Assembly: GCA_035771175.1 (NCBI GenBank)
Contig: CM069602.1
Span: forward strand, 4,840,001 to 4,904,000
Length of the DNA: 64,000 nucleotides
Direction: 5' to 3'
Origin: Paratinospora sagittata
Taxonomy: Eukaryota > Streptophyta > Magnoliopsida > Ranunculales > Menispermaceae
Part shown: piece after piece, positions 47,301-60,381 of the stretch
Layout of the letters: every line of letters begins with the position of its first letter
Position numbering within the stretch: position 1 is the first letter of the stretch
Position numbers and translations under genes: made by a program
The notes under the pieces: model-generated
Told to the model about the DNA's origin: nothing
The model's database searches: none
The model's input: the letters and a program-made list of their open reading frames with translations, nothing else

Positions 47301-50300
47301 CTACAATGAACAAAATGAACATAATCAGGAAAAAGGTTATCTGCATAATCTTACAGACCTCAATAAGTGGTTCTCCATTCTTATCTTCAATGTGATCTAG
47401 AACAAATTGTAGCAATTCCTGCTCATAACATCATAACATCACGTGTCAACATGCATTTGTTTCAATCACGCTTGGACATGCTGGTATAAAGTTAAAAATT
47501 GTTACCGGAAATCCAGATGGCAAGCCTCGCACAGGATTTATGCTCACTCCAACCATGAAACCTTGACCCTGAAGGAATGTAAACAGTTCAACCAAACATG
47601 AACCGAAGAACAAGATATTTTTCTCAAGGACTCCACCTAGATACTGATGTTACCTCGGCCCTGTAGCCCATGCAATTTGCAACAGCAGACTCAAGATCTG
47701 CACCAGAATGAACTGCCTGAACAATATACCACAAAACTCCAGTAAGGATCATATGGTTTACTCACAAGGAAAAAACAATTAAGACGAAAAATCTCTTGAC
47801 TACTGCAAAAAGAATTTAATCTGGAGAACATGGTTAGACTCAGCTTTCAAGACAATCAAAGCTAGTACTTAATAGACACCATCTAAAGACTAATGTGAGT
47901 GGAAGATTGATGTAGAATGAAGAGGAGAAGCAAAGAAAGAGAACAAGAACAAGAAGAAGCAATATATTTACCCATCCAGTCAATCATGTGTAAATTTCAA
48001 TTACAAATCATTACTTATAGAAATCCAAATAAACACATGACAAAAGCAGATAAATCCTTCTATAACTGGCATTATTGATGTTGAGTCCATTTGATCCATG
48101 GGAAATTCACACATTTCCACAACAGAAATTCCTACTTAGACAAGATGTCAGGGGTATTCTTGCTTGTTATATTGCTATAATCCATTAGCATAGTTTATTT
48201 GTGCTTTCTCAGATTGATGCAACTGTGATAGATTTGGAGGCTGTAGAAACTTAAGTACAGAAGTGGTCATGCTTTAATTATACAATAACTAGCAGCAATA
48301 CTGCAATAACATGGTATTTGACAAGTACTTTTGTAATACATTTAGTAGAAATAATTTTGACAAATGACTAGTATGAGAGACATAAGTGCATACATTCACT
48401 TTTTGTCTCTAATCACTCCTTTCTTTCATCTTCTGATTCTCATTATTAAAGTAAACAAACCCTGATCACAAAATTCACTTTTCACTCTTTTTCTTCCTCC
48501 TATTTTATCTCGATCTTACATGGCTAAGCATGGCACACATTTTGAGCATCACAAGACAAAAACATTCTGGTTGCTTCTTCATTTTCCACAACTCTACAAG
48601 TCAAATATCAAAAGACAGTGTGTTTGAATGATGCTCATGACTCAATGAAGCTCCCTCATTTCCTTCACTGAGCATATGCATTTACTTAAACTAAAGGACT
48701 ACTAAAAAAATTAATAAATTTGTCATTGGAAATTCTTGCAGCTTGTATTAGATTGAAACACTAATGTCACAAAGAAACATCTCTGACAACTATTGCATTA
48801 TATGGTGCTTGACTGAAAATTGTCAAAAACTAACCTTTAAAGTTCTCATGTAATTTCCAAGATCACGCAAAAGGCCCTCCTTCTGGTTTCTTTTGAAGTT
48901 TGGTTCAGAATGAATGGCACGATCATAACTTAAAAGGCGTTCTTTTGTTATGCCATTTGAATTCAGAGTTTTCCAGTAAACACTAATATCCATGTCACTT
49001 TTAATATAATCAATAAGTGCCTGAAAGAAACCCTTTCATGAGACCAAACAAAAAGATAATGATTGAAGAAGTCCACCAGAATTTGCAGGTTATGTACCTG
49101 ACAGATTACAACATCATCAGGACTTGTGTTATTGTGCAATTTCTGGTGCCATTCCTCCATGATTCCACCCTTGCAATCATTGTTTCTCTGCAAATACCAA
49201 ACAATTCCCATTTTCCATCAAAATCAGATCAAGAAACAACAGAAACGGAGAATTTTAAATCAGAAAAACTGCCTACCTGGATAACCAAAATCTCATCCCG
49301 AATACGCTGCCCCACATCACCCTCACCTCCACGTCCTACAGTCGACATGATCATACGCAAAAGCTCTCGGTGCTGAGGGAAGCTTTTGAACATAGTCTGA
49401 AGCAAGTCAGTGAGCCTATCCTGGGCTTTACTAATCTCACTGCAAAAATAGGAGGAAGGGGCCTTATTTAGTCTTATACCCATTTCAAGATTTTGCATGT
49501 ATAAAGAGAAAGGATACAAACATTACCACAATTGTTTTTCTACAAAAAAAAAAAAAGAAAAGAAAAAAAAAGAAGAGATCCCATGAGATATATACCGTGG
49601 CTTCACATTGTAGTTCTTATTCCATACGAGCTGCCTCGTTGCCATAAACCGCATCCACACAAGAATCCCAGCCAAACCCAACTCCCCAGCATCTTTGGCC
49701 CATTCCATTAAGTCTGCTGCAATATTAAATCTATAACATAAAGCATGGTCACTACTTCAAGCAAGATGACTGATTAAACTTCCATTCCCTAGAGATGAGC
49801 TAGCAGATAAGACCGTAACAAAACCGCTCAAAAATAGGGGTCAGATTAAATTAAAACAAAATTTAACGAATCCTGCAAAGCTTCGCGTTCATTAGGAAGA
49901 TGTAGCAGATATTTCTTCTAAGATGGAGAAAACTATGGTTGCTTCCAAAATGCAAATCTGATACATCTCTTCCATGGTTAGATGGAAGTATATGACCTTT
50001 GAAAATCCCATTTGTCATCCATGACCTGAATATTGTAAATACACTATTTTTTGGAGGCAAGTCACTGCAGAAGTCACATAAGACTTAAAGTGATGCATAG
50101 TTCAAAGGCTTAAACGACGACATACAGCCCTCAACAGGAATAAATGATTGAAAATGCATGCAGCCTATAAGCTGGCAAAAAATGGTGGAGACAAGCTGAA
50201 AAGGTATAGAAGATGACACCACAGGCAATTAGAAAAGTAGATTTCACAACCACAGAAAAACAATCCTCCTAGTGATTTTTGTGCCTTTTTCCTATTGTAG

Positions 50301-52968
50301 GGGAGACAGTCCAAATATGCCAAACATGTTATAACATACGGTGGAGTGGATGGTCCATGACATTTGAGAACACATATAACATATGGTGGATACTGTACAC
50401 TGAACAATGCGTAACATATTGCAAGGACAAGTTTTGCAATCATCTGAAATGTAATGCAAGCAATTGTTTAGGAACTAGGATACTAAGGTAAATTATATAT
50501 GTTACATGCTTCCATGTGTACTTAACTAATGGTATGGCTTGGAGACTGCAGAGCTGTAAGAGATGGTTAAATGAACATGATAAAAAGGGCAAAACGGGAA
50601 GACTAGTGGACAACACTGACAGGGCATCAGATGAAGGGAATTGATAAATATTGTAGATGACTACTAAGCTTGAATGAAGAAGTATGCTACAAATTTCAGT
50701 GTGAATGGAATCAACTTGTTAGAGTTCAATTTGTATCCAAATTCAAGTTAAATCTACAAATATAAAAAATGATAACCAGCTGTCTGTATCCAATATGTGA
50801 TGCATTAAGTGACACCTATGCATAGAATGGTCACAAAAACAGAGGATTTCCATAATCATGTCTGAAGAAGCTGAGCAATTAGATATAGTAAAGAACATCA
50901 CAATGAATGCTTATAAAAAATCAACAAAAGAATAAAACACAAAAAAGGGGACACCACCTTCACAAAAAACAATTGTATGCATGACTTAAAAGGCATGTCC
51001 TTCAATTCTATGCCACGAGTCTCCCTTCATTTTTGTTTGTATAGATGACTAACCAAACTAATCTTTGGAGATACATATATGTTCATGAGACCTCAATAGA
51101 CACTAGAGGCTTCTATCTTTGAGAAGCTAAATCACAGATGGAGTGCCAGAAAATTACTTACCTGTGCATAAAGGATTTCTGAGCCTCAGGCTCCAACGCT
51201 GCAATTTTTTCCAATAACGCCTTTGCAGTACCTTTTCCTTCACCAGCACCCTGGTATGAAGGAGATTGAGTTAATAAATGTTAGAATAATAATACAGATA
51301 TGGAAAAAAAATTATGATCCTCAGAAATATTAAAAACAAATTACATTTTACAGATTGAACAGAGAAAGAACCTTGATAATCTTCTTTGATTCAGTGCTAA
51401 ATTCAACATAGAAGTCAGAGCTACCATTCTTTATCCAGCTTCCACCAGATCGAAGGACAAATGGAATCCCTACATAATTGTCTTCATTAATCTCTATTTC
51501 TAGGGATTGCACCTGAGAATTAGAATAAGGACATCATATTTGCTTCTTCCGCACAAAACCAAGTCCAGTAATCATTTATATACATGAAAAAGCTCCTTGA
51601 CTTTATAACATAGGCACATAAGAACAAATCAAAGTTTTCCTGGGTACCTTGGCAGGAGAATCACTTGAATAACTTTCCGCAAATTCTGTCTCACAAGCAC
51701 GATCTAACAAGACTGAACCACAGGGCAATATGCTTTCAGGAGGTGCCTGCAAAACATGCAAGTTACACCAAAAATAAATCAATGGCTGCCTTTCAAGAAT
51801 CCTTTATCCATTTTACTGAGGCACATTGAGTGATAAGCTTAATGTGACAAGCACCTGCCATTCGCCAGCTTTTTTAGATAGAGCCCAATGAAGAGTAAGC
51901 GGCCCATGAAGATCTGTTGCCAGGTTAACTTTTATCTTACCAGGAAGCTTGGTTATGAGTGCCTTGTAATGTGAAAGGGAGATAATGAGTCAGAAAAAGA
52001 ATCATTAATGCAGTTTCTTCAAAAAAAAATAATGTTGATTGTCTAACCAGAAGTTCCTTGTCACCAAACTTAAAGATTTTCTTATTTAAGATGGCACCAC
52101 CATCCTGCGCTTCCTTAGTCTTTGAGAAAAGCTGAATGGCTGTTGGGGACTCTGACATGAGAAAAGGTTTCTCTTCTGTGGGCCCAGCAGCATATTTATT
52201 GAGAAGCTGCATTAAGTCCCTTTTCTTACGCTGAATTCTTTCAACAGTATACTTTTTACTTGGCTTTGAAATTTTTGTCTGGATCTCCCATTTGGTGATC
52301 TTCTTCCGAATCTCTTCAAGAGAAGAACCCTTGTTTAATTCATTTTGCAACTCTTTTCTAGCTTCTTCAAATTCCCTCTGTTTAGAAAACAATGCCCATC
52401 AACATACAGTCAGAAAATGTCAAAGAAACATATTCAAAATGCAGAAAGAATGATTAAACTGATATATACAACTGACGCAGAAGCAGAGTAGAACATTACA
52501 AGTTGTTGATCAGGGGAATAATTTGGTTTCCCTGCTTTCTCCCAACGTACATAAGCATGTATCTGTACAAGATCATCAGGTATCTTGCTCTTGCTTTCAG
52601 GAACATTTGCCTCATGTTTTTTATTTTTATCATCACTTTTGGTTAATCTTTCCCGGAGTTTCTCTATGGAAATTCCCCTGGAAATTTCCTCCAAAAGCTC
52701 GGTCCGAGCAGCTTCATATTCCTCCTATATGACAGAAATCTATCATTAGAAGTGAAAGGACCCCTCAGTGAGGATTTCAGATAAAAGGGAAATTAGAAAA
52801 AACAACTCCATGAGTTTCAGAATAGTTTCTTGCAGAGGTACAAAGGATCTGTTCTTTCACTGTGTTCAGCAGAAAAACTTTAAGCAAAAGCAAACTAGTC
52901 CAACTTTACCACTATCATTTTTTTGGAGAGGGGGGTTAACGTGTCTCACAACTCACAACCCAAAGGGG

Positions 52969-52999
<31 letters not shown>

Positions 53000-55900
53000 G
53001 AGTTCAACACAATTAGTTTCGTTAATTTCTTTGGCAGTTGATTGAACATCGAGAAAACAATGTCTGTGAACCTCATAAATGAGGTTCAATGATATTTCAT
53101 TATTTTTTTATTTAATTTTATTTTTTTTTGAAAGGAAGGTTCAATGAATATTGGCACAGTTCAAGGAACAAAGAGAGCACGGAGAAAAATGTCCAATTTA
53201 TATAGTAACTCTAATTAATTTGGAAAGCAAGATAATTTCGTGGAAATATATAAATAAATAATCTAAACAACCTATCAAAAAAATTAATCTTCACAGAAAC
53301 AATCTTCAGTCAACATAGTTAATTTTACTAGGTAGATAAACTATTTTATCTAATGCAAAAAGGTCATTAGACACTTGCCCTTTCTTGTTCTGGCGTATAC
53401 ATCTGTTTACCCTTTCTTTCCCACCTCAAAAATGCTTGGATCTGAACAAGATCCTCAGGAACTGAAACATTTGAACTCATAATCCCCTGTTGTGGCAATT
53501 GGACATGAAAGTTTCCTCCATTATTTTTGAACCTGCCAACGTAACAAATAAAGTCAAGTTTGACATAATACCTCTCTACTAAATAATACTAAATAAAACT
53601 CAATGAAAACCACCAGAACCAACCACTTATTCTGTGCCTCATCAAGAATAAGAAATTCGATTGCTTTTATTGCAGGATCATCAACCTCTATCTTTAGGAA
53701 GGAATTGGAACCAGACTAGAGGAGAGCAAACAAAAAAAGTAGATCTTTGGTTTAATATAAAAAAATAATAATAAAAAATAAAAATAAAAAGACAGCTATC
53801 AAATAAACTACAGAGTACACTGATAGTCAAGAAAACTTACTTTCACCAAGGGAGTTCTTAAAGCCCTGTGCTTGTATTCTTTTGTTCCATCAGGCCGCCG
53901 AGAAGGAAGTATCCAGTTCCTGAGGAAAGATACAAGGAAAGCAAATGAAAAATACAAATAAGGAACAAAAATGACCACCAAAAAAAAAAGGAAAACCATG
54001 ATTTTGATGGATACATAATGTTTGCGAACATTAACATATCTAAAATGCAATTATTCTGTTGGTCAAATTACCTGCATTGCATTTATTCTGGATAGAATTA
54101 AATATAAAAAATAAAAATAAAGAATTCATGGAGATAGCAGCCCTCCACAATGAAACAAAGAAAAACATCCACCAATGACATACTTACTTTTGTCCATCAC
54201 GAATGGCACCCCAGTGAAGAATCAAAGAGTTACTGCTGTTTGTAACTTGAATATCTACTTGAAATGGAGCCCCAAGGGTAGGAGCGTTAACATTTACCTG
54301 TTTCAATTGCAGGAAGAAAGGTTTTGTTAAGGACATGGTTGGAGTCATGAGCACCAATGCTTCCTTTTTTCCATAACACTTTTTAATAAGGTGACTTATT
54401 CTAAAAGGTTCATAATGCTGAAGGCTCTTCTCATATTATCCCACGCAAATAGGTATGACTTAAGGATGTTCCTCTTGAATTATGTAGGCTGAATTGTCAG
54501 AAAACATTGGTACAGTAGACAAAGTTGAATGCTAGGGTGTGCTTCTGGCCAACTGATCCATGCTATAAAAGGAACCCAACAAATCCATCAATATGTTGCT
54601 CTGCTGTACAGGGGGGCTGGAAAATCCTGGGATCATTTGTTTCATGCACTCCAAGAGGATAAACTAGAATAGAGGGCCCTCAGTGCAGCTACCAGAAAAT
54701 AAGACTATGGGAGGTCATTTTGCGAACTGATTCCACTCATTCTCCGGTGGGATCTTTGGGAAGAAAAAAAATATATACATTTAAGAAGGATGACGCCAGC
54801 CTCAAATCCATACTCATAAAAAAGAAAGTTTCCCTATAGGGTTGGTCTCATTCTCTTCCCACATGATGTGAGCTGGATTGATGTGGTTCTCTAAATTTCT
54901 TCCTTTTGAGAATTCTGTTCCCCTTTTTTCTTGTACACAATCCTCTTTCATCAGTAAAATTTCATCTTAACAATGTAAAAAAAAAAAGAAGTTGAAATCA
55001 GTTTTGAGAAAGATCTGAATCTGAAGTAACATATATAAATTACCTGTAATTCTGAATTTCCATCAATGTTAGACTTCCATGCATTCTGCCACAAGAAAAG
55101 AAATTGGCATAAATAACTTTGGAAAAGCCACCACAATTATTTTTCATGAATACCACCAAATTTTTTACATTAATACGCATTGTACACATTAGCAAATTCA
55201 TTAAAATGTCATTCAACACCAGATATTAAAATGACAAGAAACTCATGCACTAGGTCTCACACTTTTTTTTCCTAGGCCGCTTAATGTGATAAGCCGTGAA
55301 TCAGTCTCTATTCTTCAAACAAGATTTCAAACTAATTTTCAGAGTACAGAGACTAAAACTAAAATTGAATATGATCAATCCCTGTTTCAGAATTTCGGCA
55401 AATATGCGTATTCAAATTTAACGAAGAATTTCAGTTTTTATATAGAATTTCAGTTTTTAGATAGCTAGCAAGTCAATTCCATTCTGATTAGTATGTCTTC
55501 ACAAACAACAATTTTGCGAACAAATTTATTTTATCTTTTTGAAAATCTTTATCTTGTCATAGTACACAGAAGACTACATAATACATGGAAAAACATGGCA
55601 AATGCTCGTGAATCCACTGTATGTAAGTTTAGGAGGTTGCATGATTGAAAAGCAGGAACGAGGAAACAAAAAACAATAACACAAAACTCCGTTACAGTAT
55701 AGTGATTGAGACAACTGTTTCAATTCCTCCTAACTTCTAAACGAGTTATAATTCAAACTATCAACTTGATCTTCAATTTAATAATACACGGAAGATATGG
55801 AAAGAATTACCCCTGAAACAGGATCTGTAGTCAATACAGCAAGCGGAACAATAGTAGCCATACGGCCTGCTCCCTTGGATATTGTCGCTTTCCTCGCTTT

Positions 55901-56077
55901 CAAACGTTTATCACTGAATTTGCTAGGATACTTAATATTTAGACCTGTTTGGATTGCCGGAGAAGCTTGGAACAAATACTTCCCCGACGCCACCGAATTC
56001 GTTCTACTTTGATGCTCCAGAACAGTTGGATGATACAGAGGTTGGTGGGTTAAACCATGCGCCAAGGAACTACTCAT
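32700..56077 (-). CDS. GWD1: Alpha-glucan, water dikinase 1 (R1/SEX1), chloroplastic
   Basis: The enzyme phosphorylates starch glucose C6 in plastids to start transient starch breakdown. 33 coding exons join in frame to 1464 residues, the length of potato GWD: 56077-55811, 55085-55044, 54297-54188, 53919-53841, 53715-53624, 53532-53379, 52724-52500, 52377-52048, 51962-51855, 51746-51648, 51512-51372, 51250-51162, 49730-49596, 49439-49277, 49187-49098, 49020-48835, 47716-47654, 47568-47506, 47418-47359, 47273-47121, 46930-46847, 46155-45979, 45884-45778, 45607-45394, 45227-45124, 44909-44777, 44527-44402, 36781-36668, 35786-35688, 34017-33844, 33752-33660, 33546-33431, 32904-32700. Residues 1 to about 75 are a transit peptide. 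Two CBM45 starch-binding modules carry Trp near 132 and 459. The phosphohistidine is His 1068 in [14 protein letters not shown]. The PPDK-like nucleotide-binding domain ends in VVQTRPQM. Intron 6 is GC-AG. Intron 27 holds a copia element. Confidence 0.97.
34520..34860. other. GC-richer coding-like island in GWD1 intron 29
   Basis: This stretch is visibly richer in GC than the intron around it and stays open over more than 100 codons on the plus strand, without an ATG near its start. I recognise no domain on either strand. It may be a fragment of organellar DNA or a captured exon. Confidence 0.3.
37757..38033 (-). repeat. 3' LTR of the intron 27 copia element
   Basis: This LTR is 277 bp and pairs with 43110-43371. 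Relative to the other copy it has about 15 extra bases near 38001-38015. It ends CCGCAACA, adjacent to the polypurine tract. Confidence 0.92.
38034..38044 (-). other. Polypurine tract
   Basis: TTGAGGGGGAG on the minus strand sits directly before the 3' LTR, the expected plus-strand priming site. Confidence 0.85.
38041..42376 (-). pseudogene. Decayed copia gag-pol polyprotein
   Basis: Domains in order from 42376 downward: gag ([13 protein letters not shown], ending at an in-frame TGA near 42152); gag C-terminus with a second nonsense codon near 41837; an intact CCHC zinc knuckle ([14 protein letters not shown], about 41570-41620); protease, where the catalytic Asp of the DSGA box reads Tyr (YSGATDHM, about 41285); integrase with HCRLGHP, DDCTR, RFDN and VERKN; and RT with [19 protein letters not shown] and [10 protein letters not shown]. 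RNase H closes it with [12 protein letters not shown] and the stop at 38041. Several frameshifts separate the blocks (for example near 39250 and 38990), so it cannot code for a full polyprotein. Confidence 0.9.
43098..43109 (-). other. Primer-binding site of the copia element
   Basis: TGGTATCAGAGC on the minus strand immediately follows the 5' LTR. It is the canonical initiator-Met tRNA complement used by Ty1/copia elements. Confidence 0.9.
43110..43371 (-). repeat. 5' LTR of the intron 27 copia element
   Basis: This LTR is 262 bp, pairs with 37757-38033, has TGTTG...CAACA ends and is followed outside by target duplication CTTGC. Confidence 0.92.
44345..44373 (+). repeat. Poly-G tract of 29 bases
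   Basis: An uninterrupted G run follows a short (GT)n in GWD1 intron 27, close to the exon ending at 44402. On the GWD1 transcript this is a poly-C run. It is a strong candidate for polymerase slippage and length error. Confidence 0.9.
52969..52995 (+). repeat. (GA)n microsatellite in GWD1 intron 6
   Basis: A run of GA units lies inside the intron that uses the GC donor. Confidence 0.85.
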
Positions 56078-56600
56078 ATTCCTTACTTAAACAACAACAA
56101 CTCCTATATCCTGCACAAAGAAACAACAAGAAATTACTCAAAGATCTCCCAAGTTTCGAGCTCGAAGTGACATTTTTTTAACACCGATCATGTATGGAGT
56201 CCACTCACTCAATAACTCACTCGCTCACTCGCTCTAACGGATCAAACAATTTCCGAACCTCCATTAGATACACTTCCGATCCGATTGCAATCAAATTCAA
56301 GATTCTAAATCGATTACATTTAAGAAAATCACAAATTCGAAACTCGAATGCCACTCAAAATGCGTCCGTCAAATCTGAGAGAAAAAGCATTAGATTCAAG
56401 AATTCGGACAAACCAATCGAAACGTTATTCGAAATCACCTGAAATGAGTTCGCGAAGAGAAAGAAAGACTGATTTCTTCGAGAATTTTCTGTGCACAGAA
56501 GCGGAAGTAAAGGATCTGAGAGTGCAGAAGAAGAAACAAGAACGCCGAAACAAGAACGCCGAACTTTGCAGGCGAGGCTTTTCTTTCCAGGTTCAATAAC
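56078..56600 (-). other. GWD1 5' leader with predicted leader intron
   Basis: On the minus strand a good acceptor (TTTGTGCAG, exon resuming at 56110) and a good donor (TTTCAG|GTGATT, exon ending at 56439) predict a leader intron of about 328 bp. The first non-coding exon would then lie around 56439-56600. This is inferred from splice-site quality only. Confidence 0.45.
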
Positions 56601-56660
56601 CATTAATGGAATCTGAAGAGCAACGACGTAACGATGGCGCTTTATCGTCCGTTAGTGGTA

Positions 56661-56721
56661 CACGTGGTTCCATCTGATGCCAACACGTGGCGATTTCCTC
56701 TGGGATACGAGAAATCACGTG
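56661..56721 (-). promoter_or_regulatory. Triple G-box cluster in the GWD1 promoter
   Basis: Three CACGTG cores lie at 56661-56666, 56684-56689 and 56716-56721, just upstream of the predicted first exon. Two have ABRE-like ACACGTGG context. G-boxes bind bZIP and bHLH (PIF-type) factors. Function is inferred. Confidence 0.5.
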
Positions 56722-57729
56722 TGAATTGCTGAATGTAAAGGAGGCACGTAGGCGTCAGGGCCGTGAATATCAGGATATTTAAAGCACCGTGTTTAATAGG
56801 GTCTCTAGTTCTCTGGAGTTACCAAGATTGCCATTTTGCGTGTTTATATTTGGAGATATTTTGTCGTTTTTTCTATAATTCAAGTTCAACCATCATATAT
56901 GTTGGTTTTTTCTTAATTAATGGCATAAGTTTTCAAAAAAAATATGAATGATGTTTGAAATTATGAAAATAAGATTTTTAGAAACATTTGCATTATTAAC
57001 ATTTTTTTTTCTTTTATCAAAGTTTATGTTAACAAGATACCTTCTAACAAGAACATTTTCATACAATCACATACTAAAACAATTTGTAGGCTTAACTATG
57101 AGTTAAATGACCCATAAAAAATCCTAACAACAAACATGATAAAATCCTAACAGCAAAAGGTATAACTCCACACTGACAATAACAAGACATATCCTTAACA
57201 ACACCAAAAATAATAAAACATAAAACAACAAAATAACAAAAGAGAACCAAAATAATAAAAAATTATAACATTTGCCGCACGCAGACCGCAAGCTTTGTTG
57301 TCAATGAAGAAGGGGTGGCAGAAAGAAGATAAGAGCAACAACGGAGAGAGGCAAGGGAAGGGAGCAATGACCTGCAAAAATAGAAGAAAGGGCAAGAAAG
57401 TTGGAGAACGGCGAGCGACTAGCATTAGCAGCAAGTGGCAGGCAAAAGCAAAGAAAAACTAGGAGTGAAAGAAAAGAGAACAAAGAAAGAAGATAATATA
57501 ATTAATATAAACTAACTTTCTTTACGGAACACTATACCAACCATAAATCTCTTCCAAGTTTTCTGTCTATATTTTTATTGAGACATGTATATGGACTTAA
57601 CCTTTCACTCATTCTAATATATATATTTTGTCAACTATAACAAGAATTAAAGCTCGTAACTATAGTCTAAGGCTAGCAACTAGATTATATTTATTCTTCC
57701 TCTGAAAGAGTTGAACCTCCCACCTTATG
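56722..57729. other. Intergenic, nothing supported
   Basis: AT-rich sequence with no recognisable gene. Open stretches around 57195-57480 are low-complexity Leu/Phe/Ser translations of purine-rich DNA. Confidence 0.4.
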
Positions 57730-58372
57730 GGTGGGAGATAGGGGTGTTCATGAGTTAAATTGGGTCAAATTGAGGCTAAAATCTAACTCAATCCAAAATA
57801 ATTTAAGTTGGTAAACCCAACCCAACTCAGCCTAATTTATCTTCAAACCCAACTCAACCCAAACAGTTCGGGTTCGGTTTGATCGGGTTGGGTCAATTTG
57901 ATCAGGTTGAACTTAAGTCTTTTGATATATAATTTATTAATATAAGAACTTTAATTATTCATTTATCGTTTAAATTTGCTACTAATTTTTTTCACTATTA
58001 TTTTACAGTGAATAGTCTGTTAATATTACATATTAGTAGATAGTAATAATAATTTGTAAAATAACAGCGCATAGATTAAAATTATCTATATTAATAGTAT
58101 AGTAGCCATGTGGTATGTATATAAATATATATATATATTATGGTATAAACTAAATTAGATAGTATTAGATAAGAGTCGTAAGATACATATAAATATTAAA
58201 AAAATAACGTTTTAGAGGAATATTTTAGGATTTTTACACTTATTTCAGTTCGAGTCGGTTTAATCAAATTTTTAGGGGCTCAACTCGTGATCCAATCCAA
58301 ACAACCTATTTAACCTAATCCAAACTAACCTAAACGGTTCAATTCGGTCATATTGATGAATATTCCTAATAG
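57730..58372. repeat. MITE-like repeat with GGGTT/AACCC-rich ends
   Basis: The left end, AGGGGTGTTCATGAGTTAAA, and the reverse complement of the right end, TTAGGAATATTCATCAATAT, are roughly similar. Both subterminal parts are filled with repeated GGGTTGGGT/AACCCAAC-type words. The layout resembles abundant plant hAT-type MITEs starting TAGGGGTGTTCA. No exact target duplication was found. Confidence 0.35.
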
Positions 58373-60381
58373 AAGGCGTGATACCCACTGTCTGTGCCAA
58401 ATGCTGGTGGGTTCATTTTAATATTTTATTTAAAAGGGATGTATTTGAAAATTTATGTTTAAAGGGTCTATATATATATTAGTTTCTAAAAAGACTAGAT
58501 AGTTTAATAGAAAATATAAGAACAAAGGATGGCAAAAACGGAAAATCAAATTGTCGTTAGTTATTTATGTACTTTTTTTTTTTTTTTTTTTTTTGAGAAT
58601 GCTCAGTAGTGAAGCTGAGAAATGGATCTAAATTTGACTAGAGTCTTCAGCAATGCACCCCACACCCCACACCCCGCAAGCATTCTGCATCGTGAGTATA
58701 CTTTTAATTTTGTACAGTCAGAGCTTATTTGCTAGCTAAATCAATCTTTACCGTTAATGAAATACAATGCACTTGGACACACATTGATTATATATATAAA
58801 CAATTTTAACATATTCAATGACTTGAATTCTTATTTCTAGAAGCGTTTCTCCATAAATACTTTTATAAAAAAAAATTATTTTAATTTATTTAAAAATAAA
58901 TATTATCAAATATCTTTAAAAATATTTTTACTTCAAACACTTTTACAAAGCTTTGGAGGCCAATATAAGGTTTAGATCAACGGTCCATCTAATAAGAAAA
59001 AAAAATTATAATTATAAAATAAATTGAACAAAAAAAAATTTGTTATTACCCTGATCTCGGGATAGCGAAGCAAAAATATATAATATAGTATAATTATAAA
59101 AAAAAAAAATTAAATGACAAGAATACGAATAATAATAATTTATCAAATTTTTTAAAAAATATCCCCTTTTATCCGCTACTGGCTACATGTACAAGTTGTT
59201 TTCGACACAGGCAAGTGTAAACTCAAAACTAGATTTACGGTGAGATGCAGCACCGACGAATCAAAGCCACTTTAGTAGAACGGAAGCTTTCGAAAATCCA
59301 AGAGTAAGTCTGTGGTGGGTTTATGCGTCATTAGAAAAGATAAGAGAAGCCATTCAGATTTCATAAAGCAAGTTGTCTCGATACTTTTTTTAATTGCTTT
59401 CTTTCTCTTTGAAGATTTTGTTTTAAAGCTCATCAACTCTCACGGATCATAATTGCCACTTTTTGACTGTTACGGAAGGGATAAAAATTTTATGATAATT
59501 GTTAATTAAATAATTAATTCAAATAACAGATAAAGAATATGGATTAGAATTACTCATTAGAGGAGGGCTAAATATGTCGGAGACAGAATTAAAACTATAT
59601 TACAATGATGCCCTTTATGATATTAAAACTAAATTTATTTGGAATTATTTAAACATAGGGTCTTTAGAGATATTCTTATTATATGGTATGGATATAGATT
59701 AGATATCTCCAATAATTTTTTTTTCTTTCCTCTTTTTATTTATTTATTTTTTAAATATGGCCAATGCTAATAATTCAAAAAAAAAAAAAAAAAAACCATA
59801 TTGACAAGGTTGTAGAGCAGGAGAAAATGGCCTTTCTAAAAAATTGAATTTTGCTGGCCTATTTTGTCTACAGCAACTCACATGAGCCCACACAGCACAA
59901 GTTTGAGAACCAGCCTAAGATATTTAATAGTGCCTCAAGGATCTGAATATTAGCATTTCTTAGCTTTATCACCCAAAACAGCCAAGGTGGTAATAATAGA
60001 AATAACCAATGGATTATATATATATATATATATAATAGTACAAAAAATAAGTCTAAATAGCAGTCCCGGTTATATTAATTAAATTCACAAGATGTAACTA
60101 GTGATAACCTCCTTTGTTTGCATTTACCAAGGAAGAGCAGATGATCCTTCCTTTCATGCTAAGAACACAAGAATCAACAAGTCAAGAGACCAAGTAACCA
60201 AGATATTGGTGCCTCCCTTTAAATGCAATTTCATGTTTAATGTTTTAGAAATGTGCCACTGCCACCCTTGTGAAAGTTAAGAGCTGTAAATTTGGGGAGA
60301 CTCTCAAAATCCATGTGGATATTATATTGTTTGAAGCTTCGTTTTCTATCCCATTCAGCTTTTTCTTTCTTCATTTTCAAA
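58373..60381. other. Intergenic, AT-rich, nothing supported
   Basis: Poly-T and poly-A runs (58569-58593, 59780-59797) and short microsatellites are present. The last part, nearest 60382, should include the NRT2.7 3' UTR. No coding region is recognised. Confidence 0.4.
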
